33,011 bases of DNA from Nocardia pseudovaccinii NBRC 100343. Its GTDB lineage: Bacteria; Actinomycetota; Actinomycetes; Mycobacteriales; Mycobacteriaceae. Below, in pieces: positions 1 to 8,384 of this stretch (position 1 is its first letter; each line of letters begins with the position of its first letter). The stretch spans positions 1 through 33,011 of the forward strand of contig NZ_BDBY01000094.1 of NCBI RefSeq assembly GCF_001613225.1, written 5' to 3'. The translations under genes were made by a program, and so were the position numbers. Below the pieces are notes generated by a model. It was not told where the DNA came from. It worked only from the letters and a program-made list of their open reading frames with translations, and searched no databases.

Positions 1-121
1 CGGAGTCGACTCCCATCCGGTCGAAGTCCGCGGCCGGGTCCACCGCTTCCGCCGGAATCTCGAGCAAATTTCCGAGATATTCCCTGCACCACCGGACGAT
101 GGCGTCTCTACTCGTGTCCAC
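1..121 (-). CDS. Acyl carrier protein, N-terminal part (cut by window edge)
   Basis: Read on the minus strand from a GTG at 121, the frame is open for 40 codons to the window edge. The translation begins VDTSRDAIVRWCREYL and ends at DRMGVDS, the G-x-D-S motif whose serine carries 4'-phosphopantetheine in acyl and peptidyl carrier proteins. The spacing of about 40 residues from the start to this serine is normal for a free-standing ACP. The start is favoured because a GAGGA ribosome binding site lies 8-9 bases upstream and is formed by the stop codon of the desaturase gene, so the two are probably translationally coupled. The ACP would hold a fatty acyl or polyketide chain as a thioester for the neighbouring oxidative enzymes. 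The rest of the protein, and whether it is a single ACP or the start of a larger carrier-containing enzyme, lies outside the window. Confidence 0.78.
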   Translation of the reverse strand, partial: MDTSRDAIVRWCREYLGNLLEIPAEAVDPAADFDRMGVDS

Positions 122-133
122 TTTGGGTTTTCC

Positions 134-1111
134 TCACGCTGCGTTACCGACGGGTTCGGAGTTTCCGGAAATACGTTTGGCGGCCATCCGCGGTGCGGAC
201 GGCATTTTCAGATCCGAGGCCAGCCCGAATATCTCGAGCAGTTTGATGAGCCAGAAACCGGGATCGAGCCGGTACCAGTCCAAACCGAAAGACGGCGACT
301 CGGGGAAGGCGTGATGATTGTTGTGCCACGACTCCCCCAACGTCACCAGGGCGAATATTCCACCGTTGTGGCTGTTCTCCCGCGACGCGTAGCGGCGGGT
401 ACCGAACATGTGCAGGAAAGAATTGATCGCCCAGACGATGTGCTCGAGTACGAAGATCCGTACCAGACCGCCCCACAGCAGACCGCTCACCGCCCCGGTC
501 CAGCTCAGCGAAACCAGCCCGCCGATCACGGTCGGGATGAGCAGCCCGAGCCCCACCCAGTAGTAGTAGAGGCGGGCGATCCGCACCAAGCCGCGATCCT
601 TGATGAGGTCGGGAGCGTAGTGCACGACGTTCGGGTATTCGTGGCGGCGCATCCACAGGAAATGCGAATGCACAAGGCCCCGCAGCGTACCGCGCAGACC
701 GCCCCCGGAAAGGTTGGGCGAGTGCGGATCCCCTTCGCGATCGCTGTATTCGTGATGCCGCCGGTGCAGCGCCACCCAGGACACCACGCCCCCCTGTCCG
801 GCCATCGAGCCGAATATCGCCAGCAGCCCGGCGACCCACGGCACCGCCTTGAAGGTGCGATGGGTGAACAGCCGGTGATAGCCGACGGTCACGCCGAGCC
901 CGGTCACCAGCCACATCGAGAACAGCAGCGCGAATTCGGCTACGCCGAACGGATGTACCGCGAGAAACGCGAATGCGCAGGCCGTGCCGAGAATCGGCAG
1001 AATATCGAACAGCAGGAAATGCCGACGCTGCAGCCGATGAATGTAAGGACTGCTGATCGTCTTTCTACGCGGCTCTGGCAAGTCGCCATTCGGATCATTA
1101 TCTTCGGCCAT
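134..1111 (-). CDS. Membrane fatty acyl desaturase (three-histidine-box family)
   Basis: This is a membrane-bound di-iron fatty acid desaturase of the acyl-CoA/DesC type, 325 residues from the ATG at 1111. The histidine boxes are clear: HRLFTH at about residues 79-84, HRRHH at 116-120 and HNNHH at 263-267. A further NSFLH near 230-234 supplies another iron ligand typical of this family. Hydrophobic stretches near 35-75, 92-112 and 185-225 fit the usual four-helix membrane layout. The frame is open upstream to 1219, but the extra residues are Arg/Pro-rich and unlike the family. ATG 1111 (or the GTG directly before it) follows a GAGG. Family members insert double bonds into acyl-CoA, or in some pathways acyl-ACP. 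The ACP gene next door with an overlapping translation signal makes an ACP-bound substrate likely. Acetylenase activity is possible but cannot be read from sequence. Confidence 0.92.
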   Translation of the reverse strand: MAEDNDPNGDLPEPRRKTISSPYIHRLQRRHFLLFDILPILGTACAFAFLAVHPFGVAEFALLFSMWLVTGLGVTVGYHRLFTHRTFKAVPWVAGLLAIFGSMAGQGGVVSWVALHRRHHEYSDREGDPHSPNLSGGGLRGTLRGLVHSHFLWMRRHEYPNVVHYAPDLIKDRGLVRIARLYYYWVGLGLLIPTVIGGLVSLSWTGAVSGLLWGGLVRIFVLEHIVWAINSFLHMFGTRRYASRENSHNGGIFALVTLGESWHNNHHAFPESPSFGLDWYRLDPGFWLIKLLEIFGLASDLKMPSAPRMAAKRISGNSEPVGNAA

Positions 1112-1252
1112 CACTCGACTACACCTCATCGGTCCGAGACCCGTTTCGCCAGCGGGACCCTTCGACCGTAACCGCGGCGGCAGGACCACCAGCGCCGGAT
1201 GGAGACCTGCCGATCGCAAGATCGAAATCGCTGATCGCGACCCGGTGCCGAG

Positions 1253-2578
1253 CTACTCCGAAGGCAGATCAATGCCACGACTGCGCCACAATATCCGCGC
1301 GACTGTCGCGGGCTTCAGCAATGTTTCGGGCGGGTCGACGAGATTGGCGACCCTCATGAACGTACGGGCGAGGGTGGGGTCGACGTGCGCGGCACGATGT
1401 GCACGCGTCACGTAGGAATTCAGCAAACGGATTCGAGGCGTGCGCCGCCCGACCACGCCGGGATGGTTCAGGTCGGCACCGGTCGACATCCGCCATGCCA
1501 CATCGACGTGGCGCGCCGCATGGGCGTAAAACCGTGCAGGCAATTGCGCGGTACCTTTTCGCAGGCATGCGCGCAGAGCGGTTGCCTGCTGCGCCGCGAC
1601 GGTCATACCCTGCGCGTAGAGCGGATTGAAGCTGCACAGCGAGTCGCCGAGCGCGATAAAGCCGTCCGCATGCGTCGCGATTCGTTCGAAGTAATTCCGG
1701 ACCGAACCACGGAATCTGTGCGGTACCGGATCGCTCAACGGCTCGGCGTCGGTCACGATGCGGTGAATGTCGGGAACGGGCAGCGTCGCGGCGAATGCGG
1801 TGAAACCGTCGTGATCGGTCGGCGGGTGATCGCCCAGCATCCCGCCCAGCGTCACGTGCCACTTGTCGCCCTCGACGACGATCGCGCCACCACCGCGACG
1901 ACCCGGCATGGTCGAAACGACCACGCCGAGTTGACCGTCCAGATGCACGGGCTTGCGTCGATAGGTGCGCGACGAGTAGCCGAGGTCGATGACGACGCTC
2001 TGTTGCTCGGGCGCCTGCGCGCCGATCGCCCGCAGCCACTCGGGCGCGCGGGATGCGCGGCCGGTGCAGTCGACGACGAGGTCGGCGGCGATTGTCTCCG
2101 GGGCCGCGCCTGCCTCGCTCACCACTACTCCGGTGACCCGAGCACCGTCGGCGACGAGACCGTTTGCCGCGATGCTTTCACGGAATGTCAACCCGGGGAG
2201 TTCGATTGCTCGCCGCCGCAACCGGTACTCGAGCAGGGGTCGGCTGGCGAGCAAGGTGACCAGCCCGGTTTCGGTCGGCGCCGCGCGTAGCCCACTCAGG
2301 TACCAGCGTGAGCCGGCCAGCACCTCCGTTGTCGGTGCACCGGCGGCGACGACTTCCTCGGTCAATCCCGGGCAGAGTTGCTCGATGATGGCGCGCCCGC
2401 CCTCCATCAGGCCGTGCAGATGCCTGGCCTGGGGGACTCCCCTGCGCGCGTCACTGCCGAGGAAAGTGTCACGTTCGAGCACCGTGACGCGTGGAAAATG
2501 CTCAGCGAGCACGATGGCGGTGAGCAATCCTGCGATGCCTGCGCCGATAACGACTGCGTGCGGGGAATTCGAATTCAT
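1253..2578 (-). CDS. FAD-dependent oxidoreductase / monooxygenase
   Basis: A 441-residue flavoprotein of the aromatic-hydroxylase/FAD-binding-3 type fold. The N-terminal Rossmann motif VIGAGIAG (about residues 10-17) is followed by the acidic end of beta-2 at LERD. VVDCTGR near 170-177 and GDSLCSFNPLYAQGM near 316-330 are the second and third FAD contacts of this fold. The enzyme would bind FAD and use NAD(P)H to hydroxylate, epoxidise or reduce a small hydrophobic substrate; the substrate cannot be told. The start is the ATG at 2578. A TTG six codons upstream is possible, and neither has a good ribosome binding site. It is on the same strand as the desaturase and ACP genes, 141 bases upstream of the desaturase, and diverges from two P450 genes. 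I infer that it acts as a tailoring enzyme in the same pathway. Confidence 0.85.
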   Translation of the reverse strand: MNSNSPHAVVIGAGIAGLLTAIVLAEHFPRVTVLERDTFLGSDARRGVPQARHLHGLMEGGRAIIEQLCPGLTEEVVAAGAPTTEVLAGSRWYLSGLRAAPTETGLVTLLASRPLLEYRLRRRAIELPGLTFRESIAANGLVADGARVTGVVVSEAGAAPETIAADLVVDCTGRASRAPEWLRAIGAQAPEQQSVVIDLGYSSRTYRRKPVHLDGQLGVVVSTMPGRRGGGAIVVEGDKWHVTLGGMLGDHPPTDHDGFTAFAATLPVPDIHRIVTDAEPLSDPVPHRFRGSVRNYFERIATHADGFIALGDSLCSFNPLYAQGMTVAAQQATALRACLRKGTAQLPARFYAHAARHVDVAWRMSTGADLNHPGVVGRRTPRIRLLNSYVTRAHRAAHVDPTLARTFMRVANLVDPPETLLKPATVARILWRSRGIDLPSE

Positions 2579-2697
2579 CAGCCGAATAATCGACAACCCG
2601 GCCGCACGTTTCAGCGCATATCGAATGATCCTATCGGGCGATACAATTCGTCATCCCGCGTGACCTATGGCATCATTGAACAGAGCTATTGCAGTAC

Positions 2698-2716
2698 GTA
2701 ATTCACGGGTAATTCA
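2698..2716. promoter_or_regulatory. Direct repeat in the divergent promoter region
   Basis: The 173-base gap between the divergent FAD enzyme and P450 genes is AT-rich for this genome. It holds a perfect direct repeat of GTAATTCA at 2698-2705 and 2709-2716, an 11-base period that puts both copies on one face of the helix. A weak promoter for the P450 pair, TTGAAC (2676-2681) and TAATTC (2699-2704) with a 17-base spacer, overlaps the first copy. I infer a binding site for a regulator encoded elsewhere. Confidence 0.35.
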
Positions 2717-2751
2717 TTATTTCGCCATCACCGGCTGCTGGGCTCCGAAAT

Positions 2752-4014
2752 GTGAATTCTGCAGAACTGCCCGACGTTACGTCGAACCCACTGGCCAGGC
2801 TGTTCTTACCCGAAGGCCGGCGCGATCCGTACACGCCGACCCGCGAGTTGCGCGCCACCGCCGCGGTACACGAGACGCCACTCGGGCTGCGCCTGCTCAC
2901 TCGATACGCCGACTGCGCCGCGGTTCTACAGGACACCGCTTGGAGCCACGCGGACGAAGCCGCGCAAATGCATCCCAGTGTGCCTGCCGACAGTGCCGCC
3001 GAGGAGATGCCCACCTCTTTCCTGTGGATGGACCCGCCGGACCACACGCGGCTGCGCACTCTCGTTTCGAAGGCGTTCACCCCGCGCATGGTGTCAGCGC
3101 TCCGCCCGCGAATCGAACAGCTCGTCGACGATCTGGTGACGAAAGCCCTGCAGGCGGGCGAGTTCGACCTCATCGATCTCATCGCCTATCCGCTACCCTT
3201 GTCGATCGTCTGCGAACTCGTGGGCGTTCCCGCATCCGCTCATGCCGATGTGCAGCGCTGGTCGCAGGACCTGGCTCGCGGCTTCGACCCCGATCCGCTG
3301 ATGACCCCTGAGGCACATGAGGCCCGCAGCACCGCCTCCCGGGAGTTCATGGCGTTCTTCCGCGGCCTGATCGACCAGAGGCGAGCCGATCCGCGCGACG
3401 ATCTGCTCAGCGCGCTCGGCGCTGTCGAGGACCGCGGTGAGGTGTTGACCGAGACGGAGTTGCTCAGCACCTGCGTCACCACAGTGGTGGCCGGGCACGA
3501 GACGACGGTCAACTTGATCGGCAGTGGGCTACTGGCACTCATGCGCAATCCCGGCCAATTGGCGTTGCTCCGTGACGATCCGGAACTGATTCCGAGCGCT
3601 GTCGAGGAGTTGCTGCGCTACGAGCCGCCGGTGCAGCTGACGACACGGTCCGCCACACGGCCGATGAGTGTGGCAGGCGCGGACTTCGAGCCCGGCGACG
3701 GCGTGGTCGTGCTGATCAATTCGGGCAACCGCGACGAACTGGTGTTCACCGACCCCGACCGGCTCGACGTCACCCGCTATCACGATCGGTCGGCGCCGCC
3801 GCCGCGTCATTTGGCGTTCAGTCTCGGCATCCATTACTGCCTCGGTGCACCACTTGCGTTGCTGGAGATGCAGATCCTGCTCGAAGCTCTCGTGCGCAGG
3901 GTCGCTGTCCTCGAGCCGCTGACCGACACACCGCCGTACAAGCCGAATCTGGTCGTCCGTGGCCTCGCGGCGCTGCCGACATGCTTTCGTCCCATCGAAC
4001 GGAGTGCGCGATGA
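2752..4014 (+). CDS. Cytochrome P450 (first of pair)
   Basis: A 420-residue soluble bacterial class I cytochrome P450. The I-helix oxygen-activation motif AGHETT is at residues 247-252, the K-helix E-L-L-R at 286-289, and the haem loop FSLGIHYCLG at 356-365 with Cys363 as the iron ligand. Length and motif order are normal and nothing is missing. The GTG at 2752 is the only reasonable start, although its ribosome binding site is weak. The enzyme would hydroxylate or otherwise oxidise a hydrophobic substrate using electrons from a ferredoxin and reductase, neither of which is encoded in this window. It overlaps the next P450 by an ATGA, so the two are co-translated. With the desaturase and ACP next door, a fatty acyl or polyketide substrate, possibly ACP-bound, is the simplest inference. 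Confidence 0.95.
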   Translation: MNSAELPDVTSNPLARLFLPEGRRDPYTPTRELRATAAVHETPLGLRLLTRYADCAAVLQDTAWSHADEAAQMHPSVPADSAAEEMPTSFLWMDPPDHTRLRTLVSKAFTPRMVSALRPRIEQLVDDLVTKALQAGEFDLIDLIAYPLPLSIVCELVGVPASAHADVQRWSQDLARGFDPDPLMTPEAHEARSTASREFMAFFRGLIDQRRADPRDDLLSALGAVEDRGEVLTETELLSTCVTTVVAGHETTVNLIGSGLLALMRNPGQLALLRDDPELIPSAVEELLRYEPPVQLTTRSATRPMSVAGADFEPGDGVVVLINSGNRDELVFTDPDRLDVTRYHDRSAPPPRHLAFSLGIHYCLGAPLALLEMQILLEALVRRVAVLEPLTDTPPYKPNLVVRGLAALPTCFRPIERSAR

Positions 4015-5204
4015 CCGAAATACTCGACCCGTTCTCTCCCGAACTCCGTGACGATCCGGCGCCTGCCTACCGATCGTTGCGCGCAGGAGGCAGGCTGCAC
4101 GAATTCCGGCCCGGCGTCTATCTCGTGCCGCACTATGCCGATTGCGACGCGATTCTCGGTGACCCCGCGTTCGGGCACGGCTATTTCTCCGGTATCAACC
4201 CGTTCCGGCCCGGCGTCGATCCACGGACGCTCCCCGGTTCGTTCCTGTTGATGGACCCGCCGGACCACACCCGAATGCGGGCGATGGCGGCGCCGTCGTT
4301 CACTCCGCGTGCGATCGCCGATCTGCGCGACCGGATCACCGCGACCGCGATCAAGCTACTCGACGACGCTGTGGCGGCCGGTGAAGTCGATTTCGTCGCC
4401 GACATCGCTTACCTGTTGCCGCTGACCACGATATGCACCATGCTCGGCGTTCCCACAGCCGATCACGCGACGTTCGGAGTCTGGGCATCCGCGATCAGCC
4501 GCGGCTTGGACCCGGACGCACTGTTGTCCGACGACGACAAACGCGCACGCACCGACGCCGTGCAGGCGTTCGGCGCGTACTTCGCCGATCTCATCGAGCG
4601 CCGACGCGCCCGGCCCGGCACAGACCTGCTCACAAAGCTCGCGACGCAGACACCCCTACAGCTCAGGGAACTCGTCGACATGGCCGTGCTCCTGCTCATC
4701 GCCGGGCACGAGACCACGATGAACCTCATCGCGACCGGTCTGCTCGCCCTCGCGCGCAACCCGGTCCAGCGCGAAATCCTGCGCACCGAACCGGAATTGA
4801 GCCGGATTGCGGTGGAAGAGTTCCTCCGCTTCGACACCCCGGTGCCCTTCCCGACCCGCGTCGCCATGGAGGACATAGAGTTCGCCGACCGGACATTGCC
4901 GCGGGGAACGGGGCTGATCCTGCTCATCGGCTCGGCCAATCGGGACCCGGAAGCATTTCCGAATCCCGACGCGCTGGATGTGACCAGGTTCGCGGCAGAC
5001 CGCAAGACGCCACGCCATCTCGCCTTCAGCCACGGACCACATTTCTGCGTCGGCGCGCCCCTGGCCAGGCTGCAAGGCGAGGTGCTCTTCACCGAATTGA
5101 TGCGCCGCGTCCCCGATTTCGACCTGCTCGACGATGCTCCGCCGTACCGGGTATCGGTGTCGATGCGCGGCCCACTGTCACTGCCGGTCCGAATGCCCGC
5201 GTGA
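4011..5204 (+). CDS. Cytochrome P450 (second of pair)
   Basis: A second class I P450 of 397 residues. AGHETT lies at 231-236, the K-helix E-F-L-R at 270-273, and the haem loop FSHGPHFCVG at 339-348 with Cys346 as ligand. The ATG at 4011 overlaps the stop of the first P450 (ATGA), and a GGAG at 4001-4004 precedes it. The frame is open upstream, but that part lies inside the first P450 gene. The two proteins share many stretches (for example MDPPDHTR and the AGHETT region) but differ in the substrate-binding loops, so they look like an old duplication that may carry out successive oxidations. The gene converges on the GH5 gene 83 bases away, which ends the cluster on this side. Confidence 0.95.
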   Translation: MTEILDPFSPELRDDPAPAYRSLRAGGRLHEFRPGVYLVPHYADCDAILGDPAFGHGYFSGINPFRPGVDPRTLPGSFLLMDPPDHTRMRAMAAPSFTPRAIADLRDRITATAIKLLDDAVAAGEVDFVADIAYLLPLTTICTMLGVPTADHATFGVWASAISRGLDPDALLSDDDKRARTDAVQAFGAYFADLIERRRARPGTDLLTKLATQTPLQLRELVDMAVLLLIAGHETTMNLIATGLLALARNPVQREILRTEPELSRIAVEEFLRFDTPVPFPTRVAMEDIEFADRTLPRGTGLILLIGSANRDPEAFPNPDALDVTRFAADRKTPRHLAFSHGPHFCVGAPLARLQGEVLFTELMRRVPDFDLLDDAPPYRVSVSMRGPLSLPVRMPA

Positions 5205-5287
5205 ATGTTGCGACCGCCCCAGCCGTTCTGCCGCACTGGTTTTCACTCCGGTGGCAGCGCCGCCGCCTCAGTTGGCCTCGGCGCCGA

Positions 5288-6691
5288 TCACCGTCGCGTC
5301 ACGGTCACCTGCACGGTGTCCTGTCCGGGGCTGGTGGTGAGTTGAAGTAGCTGGGCATCGGGCGGGGACACGACGTCGGCGCCCTGGGTTTCGACCTGGT
5401 AGCCATTGGGGTAGTTGCTCGGCGGCAGATACACCTCGGTGCGGGTTCCAGGTGCGAACGGTTGACCGGAATCGGCGCGGCGGGCGCTGTATTGGATGGT
5501 GAACGTCCCGGTCGCGCCGTCGTAGTGCCACCGCTGCGGGGTGCCTGCGATCGCACGTGGATATGGCCGGACGATCGCCGGGTCCATCAGATCGGGCCCG
5601 GTCGGCGGCTCCTGAGGATGACCGGGTGTCTGGTCCTGCGGTTGGGACCAGAACAGCCATGAGGCCATGTTGTCGTCGAATCTGTCGGTGAGACCGGTCA
5701 GCTTCGCCGAATCTTTGGTCGCGCCGAACTCGGTCACCAGCCCGACAACGCCTTCGGCACCGGCGCGATCCAATCCGTTGCTCACGCAGGTGTCGACCGG
5801 TCCGGAGCAGTAGTCGTGAAAGCTCATCCCCGCGTTCGGATCACCGGTTGGGTTCGGCATCCAGTTCGGCGTACCGAGGTCGTTGGTTACGGACGGCTCG
5901 TAGAACAGCAGGTGGTTCGGGTCGACTCGCCGGATGGCGTTCATCGCTTTTGCTTCGAACGGCGCGAGCACACCGCTCTCGAACTGGGGACAGCCCTGGG
6001 GAAAGCACGTCGGGTAGTCCCAACCGGGCCACGGCTCGTTGATCAGGTCGTAGCCCAGCACGTACGGCTCGTCCGCGAAGCGTTGCGCGACATGCGCCCA
6101 CATGGCCGCATAGTGTTCCTGCAGCCCGACGCCATCAGGCGCTGCGTGGTCGTGCCAGAGGTTCGCCCACGTTTGGTTTTGCGCGGGGCTGGTGAAGTAG
6201 ACCAGCGGAAAGCCCGGATTCGGCGGCAATGGGAACCCGTCGGTGAAGGTCGCCCAGTCGGGGAACCCGCTCCAGCTCGCGCCCACCGATTCGTTGAACC
6301 CGTCCTGATGGGAATCGACAAGGCTGTAGATGTTGTACCGGGCCAGCAACTGCTGGGTCTGCTCGAGCTGCGCGATGTAGTTGTCGTCGTACACTCCGGG
6401 CTGCGGCTCGACCGCATTCCATGCGAAACCCAGTCGCACCGCGTTGAAACCGTTGTCCGCCAGGAACTGAGCGTCGTTCTCGCCGAAACCTCCCGCCGCG
6501 GGGAAATACGGCGGGTACTTGTAGACCAGATTCACGCCGTGCACGGTGACCACCCGGCCCTGGTCGTCGGTGAGCCAGCGGCCCGCGTGTCCCAGTTCAG
6601 GGACCGCCGGTGTAGCCACGGCCGGTGTGGTCAGTCCCAGCAGCAACATGACCAACCCGAGACACCGCGCTGTCGAGGACAAGATGGTCAT
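5288..6691 (-). CDS. Secreted glycoside hydrolase family 5, endoglycoceramidase-like
   Basis: A 467-residue exported glycosidase. The start is the ATG at 6691, preceded by a good GAAAGG eight bases upstream. A signal peptide follows, with a hydrophobic run around LVMLLLGL and a likely cleavage near AVATPA. The TIM-barrel domain shows the GH5 acid/base in DLINEPWPG (Glu219) and the nucleophile in VTEFGA (Glu321). The early HGVNLVYKYPP motif and the C-terminal beta-rich domain (about 375-467) match the endoglycosylceramidase branch of GH5 known from Rhodococcus. That branch releases the whole glycan from glycosphingolipids and leaves ceramide. The substrate is inferred from these motifs; a different cellulase-like beta-glucosidic substrate is possible. 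It is transcribed convergently with the P450s and seems to be a single-gene unit. Confidence 0.85.
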   Translation of the reverse strand: MTILSSTARCLGLVMLLLGLTTPAVATPAVPELGHAGRWLTDDQGRVVTVHGVNLVYKYPPYFPAAGGFGENDAQFLADNGFNAVRLGFAWNAVEPQPGVYDDNYIAQLEQTQQLLARYNIYSLVDSHQDGFNESVGASWSGFPDWATFTDGFPLPPNPGFPLVYFTSPAQNQTWANLWHDHAAPDGVGLQEHYAAMWAHVAQRFADEPYVLGYDLINEPWPGWDYPTCFPQGCPQFESGVLAPFEAKAMNAIRRVDPNHLLFYEPSVTNDLGTPNWMPNPTGDPNAGMSFHDYCSGPVDTCVSNGLDRAGAEGVVGLVTEFGATKDSAKLTGLTDRFDDNMASWLFWSQPQDQTPGHPQEPPTGPDLMDPAIVRPYPRAIAGTPQRWHYDGATGTFTIQYSARRADSGQPFAPGTRTEVYLPPSNYPNGYQVETQGADVVSPPDAQLLQLTTSPGQDTVQVTVTRR

Positions 6692-7246
6692 CGCGCAAAC
6701 CTTTCGACGAGTATGCGCCGACGGCACTTCTACGGCGCTGACAACTGGAGAAGCGCTGCGATCACGCCAAGCCCTCGGCGCCGGGTACAACGAGACGGCC
6801 CAGACCACGGCGCTGACGCAGAAAGGCTATATACCGTCGGCCGGATTAGATCACGACACTCCGCTGCGCGTAGACGACGTCACATGCCCCGACCATCGCC
6901 TCGGCGGGAACACGATGCTCTTCCGCCGAGCCGATTCAGCTAAGTTATGCTGACAATTTGCGGGCCTTCATCTCAGTGTCTGATCGACTTCTTGGCAATA
7001 ACTGACAACATCGTGATGGCAAACGAATGAGATTCAGATCAGCTGGTCATCGGGTTTTTAGCAGCAGCCGCCCGCCGGGCCCTGAAGCCGATCCGAGCAT
7101 CGCCACAAGTTTGCGCAGTGGCCGATACCCGTCGACCAAGGACGCAATGTGAGCAGGAAACCGGATGGCGATCGCTCGGCACTTTGCTGTCCGCAGCCGC
7201 ACACCGGCGCTAGATCGTCAACCTCACAACCACTAGGAGACCATCG
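6692..7246. other. Divergent intergenic region, no gene seen
   Basis: This 555-base gap separates the GH5 gene from the trypsin-like lipoprotein gene. Neither strand has an open frame with a ribosome binding site and protein-like composition. The middle part (about 6930-7040) is noticeably AT-rich and probably holds the divergent promoters, but I could not pick a -35/-10 pair with confidence. A TATATA lies at about 6829-6834. Confidence 0.5.
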
Positions 7247-8233
7247 ATGCCGCTGTCCAGTTTTCGCCGCGCGTTCGCCATCCCGGTGACGTGCGTCCTC
7301 GCCGCGACCGGCACGTACCTGGCCGCCGGCTGTGGCAGCCAGCCCGTCACCGACAGCACAGCGGACAACCATGCTTCGGCTTCGACGCCCGCGTCGCCGC
7401 AACGGCAGGCCTTCACCTTCGGCGTCGGCTACGGGCCGACCGTTGCTGCCGACCAGGCCGGACATCAATGGGCACCCGCCGCCTCCGCCACAATCACCCC
7501 CGGGATACAGACCTATACCCACGGCGCGGTCCAATGCACGGCGAACTACGTCTTCATCGATGACACCGGCCACGTGTACATCGGCCAGGCGGCCCACTGC
7601 GGCACCACGGGACTCGTCACCGAAACCGATGGCTGCACCGCCGGTAGCCTCCCCCTGGGAACCGCCGTGAGTTTCAACCGCAACGGCTCGCCGGTTTCCG
7701 GCGCGACGACCGCCGCCGGGCAGCTCGCGTACAGCAGTTGGCTGACCATGCAGGAAAACGGCGAGCAGGACCGAAATGCCTGCGCCTACAACGACTTGGC
7801 GCTGGTGAAGCTCGCGCCGGAGGACATCGGGAAGGTCAATCCGAGCCTGCCGCACTGGGGCGGCCCGGTCGGCATCAACACCAGCGGCACGAATGCCGGC
7901 GACCACCTCTACAGCTACTGGAACTCGATTCTGCGTGGCGGAATCGCCGGTCTGTCCCCTCAGGTCGGTGAAAGCAAGATCGACGATGTCGCTGCCAGCG
8001 GCTGGACCCACGCTTTTGTCGCGACCATCCCTGGCATTCCGGGCGACAGCGGCAGCGCCTTCCTCGACAGCGACGGCAATGCGCTCGGCACTCTGTCAAC
8101 GCTCGCCATTTCGATTCCCATCGTCAACAACGTCGGTGACATCAGCCGCGAACTGGCCTACGCGCGAGCGTATTCCGGTATCTCGGGTCTGCGCCTGGTG
8201 CTCGGGACCGAGCCGTTCACGCCGAACCGTTGA
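7247..8233 (+). CDS. Lipoprotein with trypsin-like serine protease domain
   Basis: A 328-residue exported protease. The signal peptide ends in a lipobox, LAAGC (residues 25-29), so Cys29 should be lipidated and anchor the protein outside the membrane. A Ser/Thr-rich linker (30-55) leads into a chymotrypsin-fold domain. The catalytic triad is visible as His117 in GQAAHC, Asp183 in YNDLALVKL and Ser268 in GIPGDSGSA. An AGGAG sits seven bases before the ATG. The substrate is unknown. Cysteines at about 97, 118, 130 and 179 could form disulfides suited to the cell surface. It is followed at 150 bases by an amine oxidase gene on the same strand, but nothing ties the two functionally. Confidence 0.88.
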   Translation: MPLSSFRRAFAIPVTCVLAATGTYLAAGCGSQPVTDSTADNHASASTPASPQRQAFTFGVGYGPTVAADQAGHQWAPAASATITPGIQTYTHGAVQCTANYVFIDDTGHVYIGQAAHCGTTGLVTETDGCTAGSLPLGTAVSFNRNGSPVSGATTAAGQLAYSSWLTMQENGEQDRNACAYNDLALVKLAPEDIGKVNPSLPHWGGPVGINTSGTNAGDHLYSYWNSILRGGIAGLSPQVGESKIDDVAASGWTHAFVATIPGIPGDSGSAFLDSDGNALGTLSTLAISIPIVNNVGDISRELAYARAYSGISGLRLVLGTEPFTPNR

Positions 8234-8384
8234 CAGGGCTTATCCTGCCTCCGGATTCGCTCTAGAATTGCTGAATATTCGACCTGATCGAAGGCGATGT
8301 GCACTCGCTGTGTCGCGGGTGCCGCGATCGTGCGCTGGTCGTCCGGTGGCCGTGCGCAGAACTGCGATACGAGGACAGCTCGCC

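Noticed and set aside
7058..8011. 317-codon minus-strand frame opposite the trypsin-like gene
   Set aside because: The plus strand carries an intact lipobox and catalytic triad; the minus frame is Gly/Arg/Val-rich shadow without a start signal.
8230..8268. TTGACA (8230) and TAGAAT (8263) as a promoter for the amine oxidase
   Set aside because: The spacing is 27 bases, too long for a standard promoter; either box alone is not enough.
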